Below are positions 61,494 to 64,000 of a DNA stretch of 64,000 nt, piece after piece. The stretch's first letter is position 1, and each line of letters opens with the position of its first letter. The DNA is from Odiellus spinosus. Its lineage: Eukaryota > Arthropoda > Arachnida > Opiliones > Phalangiidae. The translations under genes were made by a program, and so were the position numbers. The stretch covers positions 1,550,001 to 1,614,000 of the forward strand of contig OY987240.1 of NCBI GenBank assembly GCA_963920705.1, written 5' to 3'. The notes under the pieces are model-generated. The model saw nothing but the letters and a program-made list of their open reading frames with translations, was not told where the DNA came from and did no database searches.

Positions 61494-61958
61494 ATGGACT
61501 CGCGGCAGATATCTAAAATAATGGAAAAAGATTCGTTCACTAAAGGTCTGTTTCGAGGTATTTTCGCAGCCGATAAATTGCCCAAAACTGTTAAAACCTT
61601 TCCTTCACTCTATATTGTAAATACGGGATTATCACATACCGAAGGCGAACATTGGACGGCTATCTATTTTTCTCGGAATAAGAATACAGAGTTCTTTGAC
61701 AGTTTCGGTAACCCGCCCGACATGTTTAAATTTAACGATTTTGTGGAAAGAAACAGTATAACTGTTACATTTAACTCCAAACAATTACAAGGGAACTTTA
61801 GTATGACTTGTGGCGGATATTGCGTTTATTTTGCTTTGTATAGATGTAGAGGTGTTAAATTGTTTAATATATGTGCAAGATTTAAAAAAGATAAAAATGT
61901 CAATGATAAAATGATTTTGGAATTTATGTATAAGAGATTTTCAATAAACTTTTTGTAA
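61494..61958 (+). CDS. adenain-like cysteine protease, Polinton C
   Basis: 154 residues, intact. His53 (GEHWTAIY), Asp69 (EFFDSFG), a Gln at 97 or 99 (SKQLQGNFS) and Cys106 (MTCGGYC) give the adenain triad and oxyanion residue. It processes the pVI-, pX- and capsid-type proteins. It is the last gene of the + block and converges on PolB. Confidence 0.9.
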   Translation: MDSRQISKIMEKDSFTKGLFRGIFAADKLPKTVKTFPSLYIVNTGLSHTEGEHWTAIYFSRNKNTEFFDSFGNPPDMFKFNDFVERNSITVTFNSKQLQGNFSMTCGGYCVYFALYRCRGVKLFNICARFKKDKNVNDKMILEFMYKRFSINFL

Positions 61959-62297
61959 AATACTTGTGTTTTTTATCTAACCTAACCTAACCTAATTTAA
62001 ACTAATCTAACCTAACCTAATTTTAGTTGACTTAACCAATTGACGGGAGGGCACACATGCGCGGTTGTCGTCAGGCGCGCGCGATTCAAATTTCAAACGC
62101 GCGCGGTTAATTTACCAACGCGTCGCGGCGCGGTAGTCGCGGGGGGCATTCCCTTCGCCCTGACCTTTGATTTAGGCTTATAATAGGCTTATGAAGAATG
62201 GGTAAAAATAAATTCAAAGTTTAGATTCATACTATTTTTTTAATATCTCATTCATAACAGAAAAAAAAAAACATTTGATAGAAAAATTTAGAAAAAA
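61959..62297. other. convergent spacer with AACCT tract and GC-rich segment
   Basis: (AACCT)n-type runs at 61978-62025, then a CpG-rich stretch (GCGCGCGATTC, ACGCGTCGCGGCGCGG) at 62055-62145, then AT-rich DNA before the PolB stop. No gene seen. Confidence 0.6.
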
Positions 62298-64000
62298 CTA
62301 TTCCTTTGGAATTTTACAGTGACCATGGGCCAGGTTGGAAATTCCGTCTATGACGTATCTTTTGTCATCGCATAGGTTTAGGCATAGTTTGGTTTGCCTT
62401 ATGGTGCTGAGTTCATGCCGGTGACTGACGATTCGTTTCATCTCCTCCACCGTCAGTTTTCTTTTGAGGAGGCATTCCCGATACTGAGCGTGGCGGACTT
62501 TCTTCTGGACAACTCTACGGCATATGCCCTTTGCCGTCTTCTTTTCTCCCTTGGCCGAGAGCATAGAATACATTTTGGGCCTTAAGCCACAAAATTCCTG
62601 GATGGGTGTTCCGTCGAGTTCATCCTTCAATTTTCCCAACACCTTCTTGTTGGCATCGCTGTATAGCGGATGGTCCTTGGGGTATCCGGAAAAGTCGTAC
62701 AAGTCAGTCTTTGCAGCAAAATCCCGATAGAGGTCTTCAGTCTCGATCTGGTAGGTTAACGAGTCAGTGTCCGTGAAGAGAAGTTTGGCGGCGTCTCCAT
62801 ACTGGGCTCGGATGACGTCGTAATGGAACCGGTACATCAAGAGTTTCGACAAGTCCAAAATGGCGAAGCCGATATAAATCGGACGGTTGAGGACGAGAGC
62901 CTTGTGACTGCGATGAATCCCCACCAGATCGTTCTTGAAGACCGTGAAACGTCTAAAGGTCGGGGAGCTGGCCTTCTTGATGGCCCGTTCCGGAGTTTGC
63001 ACGAGGTTAAAGTTTATCCGATTGCGCAAGTTTTCCATAGTCTTGCCTATGAAAGAAACATTAATTAAATTAGGGTGGGTAATTGGATTAGGTTAGTTTA
63101 GGTTGGGTTAGGTTAGGTTACATACCATAGACTGCGTTGTTCATCAGCTTGAAGAAATCATTCTCGAACACGTTGGTGGCCATCCTTCGCTTCTCCGTGT
63201 TGAAATCTATGAACGGTTTCAACCACGGTCCCTGGGTGAATGTTAATATACGATGGATTTTCGTGATTATCAATCCCTTGGAGACGTAGTATTGAAGATT
63301 CCTGTAGTGAATGACGTATTTCTCCTTCGTATAAAGGGAAGGCACGAGTTTCGGAAAATTGTCCTTCTCCTTTAGTCCGAGTTCCTTTAACTGTTCCTTG
63401 GAGTAAGGAGATAATTCTTCGGTGGTGATAACTCGTTTCTCCGGTGCCAGCGGGTAGCAGTTATGCTCGTCGTGTAAGTGCTCGGGGTATTCCAAATCGA
63501 CCTCCAGGATATATCCGGTCTCGTCATCGTCGGGGTGACTAAGGATGATTTCCTCCGTGAAGTCGGGGCAAGCTCCGATCCACTTGAAGCCGCTTATCGG
63601 TAGATAGTCACACATTGCCGTCCCGTACAGGTTGTTGCAATCTAAAAATTTGAATTAATAACCTTTTCGGAATAGAATTAACTATTAACTTACCCGTATA
63701 GACGATGTAATTGCTAGGTTTTGTCGGATTGAACGTCTCCGGCAAATCCTTATTATTAGCCTCCGCAAGCCTGTGGCTAATCATCGCGACTCCGCCGCGT
63801 ATCCCTTTCTCGATGAAAAGATGCATGTCCAAATCTAGGAGTAACTCCAGCTTGACGCCAGTCATACTCAAGGCGCTTTCCCAAGCGAATCCCGGACCAG
63901 TGAAGGCGTGTGTACAGTCGAGACCGTAATAATCCATACACATGGTCCGGAAGCTCTGGAAAATGTCCGCCAAGAGTATGACATCTGACTGGACGTACAA
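62298..64000 (-). CDS. DNA polymerase type B (protein-primed) with introns, partial, Polinton C
   Basis: Three exons are visible: 63694-64000 (continues outside), 63126-63641 and 62298-63046, with GT-AG introns 63642-63693 (52 bp) and 63047-63125 (79 bp, containing an AACCT tract). The joints are in frame. Motif A (DCNNLYG) is formed across the first joint, with the catalytic Asp codon itself split; motif B (NNAVYG) has its Gly codon split by the second. Motif C is FTDTDSLTY. IEKGIRGGVAM and KLMNNAVYG are typical of the DNA_pol_B_2 family. The frame is clean within the window. Confidence 0.88.

Larger units (their letters stand above)
55255..64000. mobile_element. Polinton/Maverick element C (divergent; right end outside window)
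   Basis: Eleven genes on + from the PP1-docking ORF to protease, converging on an intron-containing PolB on -. The sequences are only distantly related to A and B, and base composition is closer to balanced. No terminal repeat could be recognised on the left; the end probably lies between the SINE-like sequence and 55255, or within the repeats before it. The right end is beyond 64000. Confidence 0.85.

Noticed and set aside
61978-62025. AACCT runs as telomeric repeat
   Set aside because: Only a few imperfect units, also at 49105, 53355, 53440 and 63065-63120 (inside an intron); interstitial short tracts are common in insect genomes.

Overview
The window is eukaryotic, most likely from an insect or another arthropod. 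It has a tandem 5S rRNA gene array, spliceosomal introns, AT-rich intergenic DNA with short AGGTTAGGTTAGG tracts, a FLYWCH/MULE transposon and a Tc1/mariner-type transposon. About two thirds of it is Polinton/Maverick (adintovirus-like) DNA: three large virus-like elements that encode a protein-primed type B DNA polymerase, a retrovirus-like integrase, an adenain-type protease, a packaging ATPase and double jelly-roll capsid proteins.

Positions 1-37421 are one nest. Polinton A enters from beyond the left edge and runs to 14887. There it is split by a younger, complete, oppositely oriented relative, Polinton B (14888-35619, 20.7 kb). B has about 155-bp terminal inverted repeats starting AGTAGTAAAG and a 6-bp target duplication, GTAGAG, at 14882-14887 and 35620-35625. 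Polinton A resumes at 35620 and ends at 37421, directly against the spacer of a 5S rDNA array, so A appears to have inserted into 5S rDNA. A also carries a 3.05-kb palindromic Tc1-type insertion (2437-5485, TA duplication) in its ATPase gene. B reads from its left end: two small membrane proteins, a tRNA-like hairpin, a 955-residue penton-like protein, a pVI-like protein, the major capsid protein, a PC4-like protein, integrase and protease on +; then on -, a coiled-coil virion protein, a pX-like protein, an intron-containing ATPase, a GADD34-like PP1-docking protein, a BIR (IAP) protein and PolB. Beyond PolB lie spliced accessory genes, including a dUTPase with two introns. Most core genes of B are open; PolB and protease each have one nonsense codon, and dUTPase and one unknown gene have frameshifts. 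A is more decayed.

Positions 37422-43352 hold 22 full and one truncated 5S rRNA genes on the - strand with a period of about 265 bp, including a 1327-bp internal duplication. A satellite of about 195 bp follows (about 43353-45696). A FLYWCH-MULE element (46176-48265, 10-bp duplication ATGAGATACC) interrupts an open reading frame. From 48.4 to 55 kb is host-like DNA with dispersed and tandem repeats, a duplicated segment carrying a foldback element, a possible host gene and a tRNA-derived SINE-like sequence.

From 55255 to the right edge is a third, divergent Polinton (C). It is less AT-rich. The PP1-docking protein, ATPase, unknown, pX-like, virion protein, integrase with chromodomain, penton-like, pVI-like, major capsid and protease genes lie on one strand, converging on an intron-containing PolB that runs off the window. 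The most striking points are host-manipulation genes (BIR and a GADD34/ICP34.5-like motif) at conserved positions, introns that split catalytic-motif codons, and a penton protein expanded by internal module repetition.
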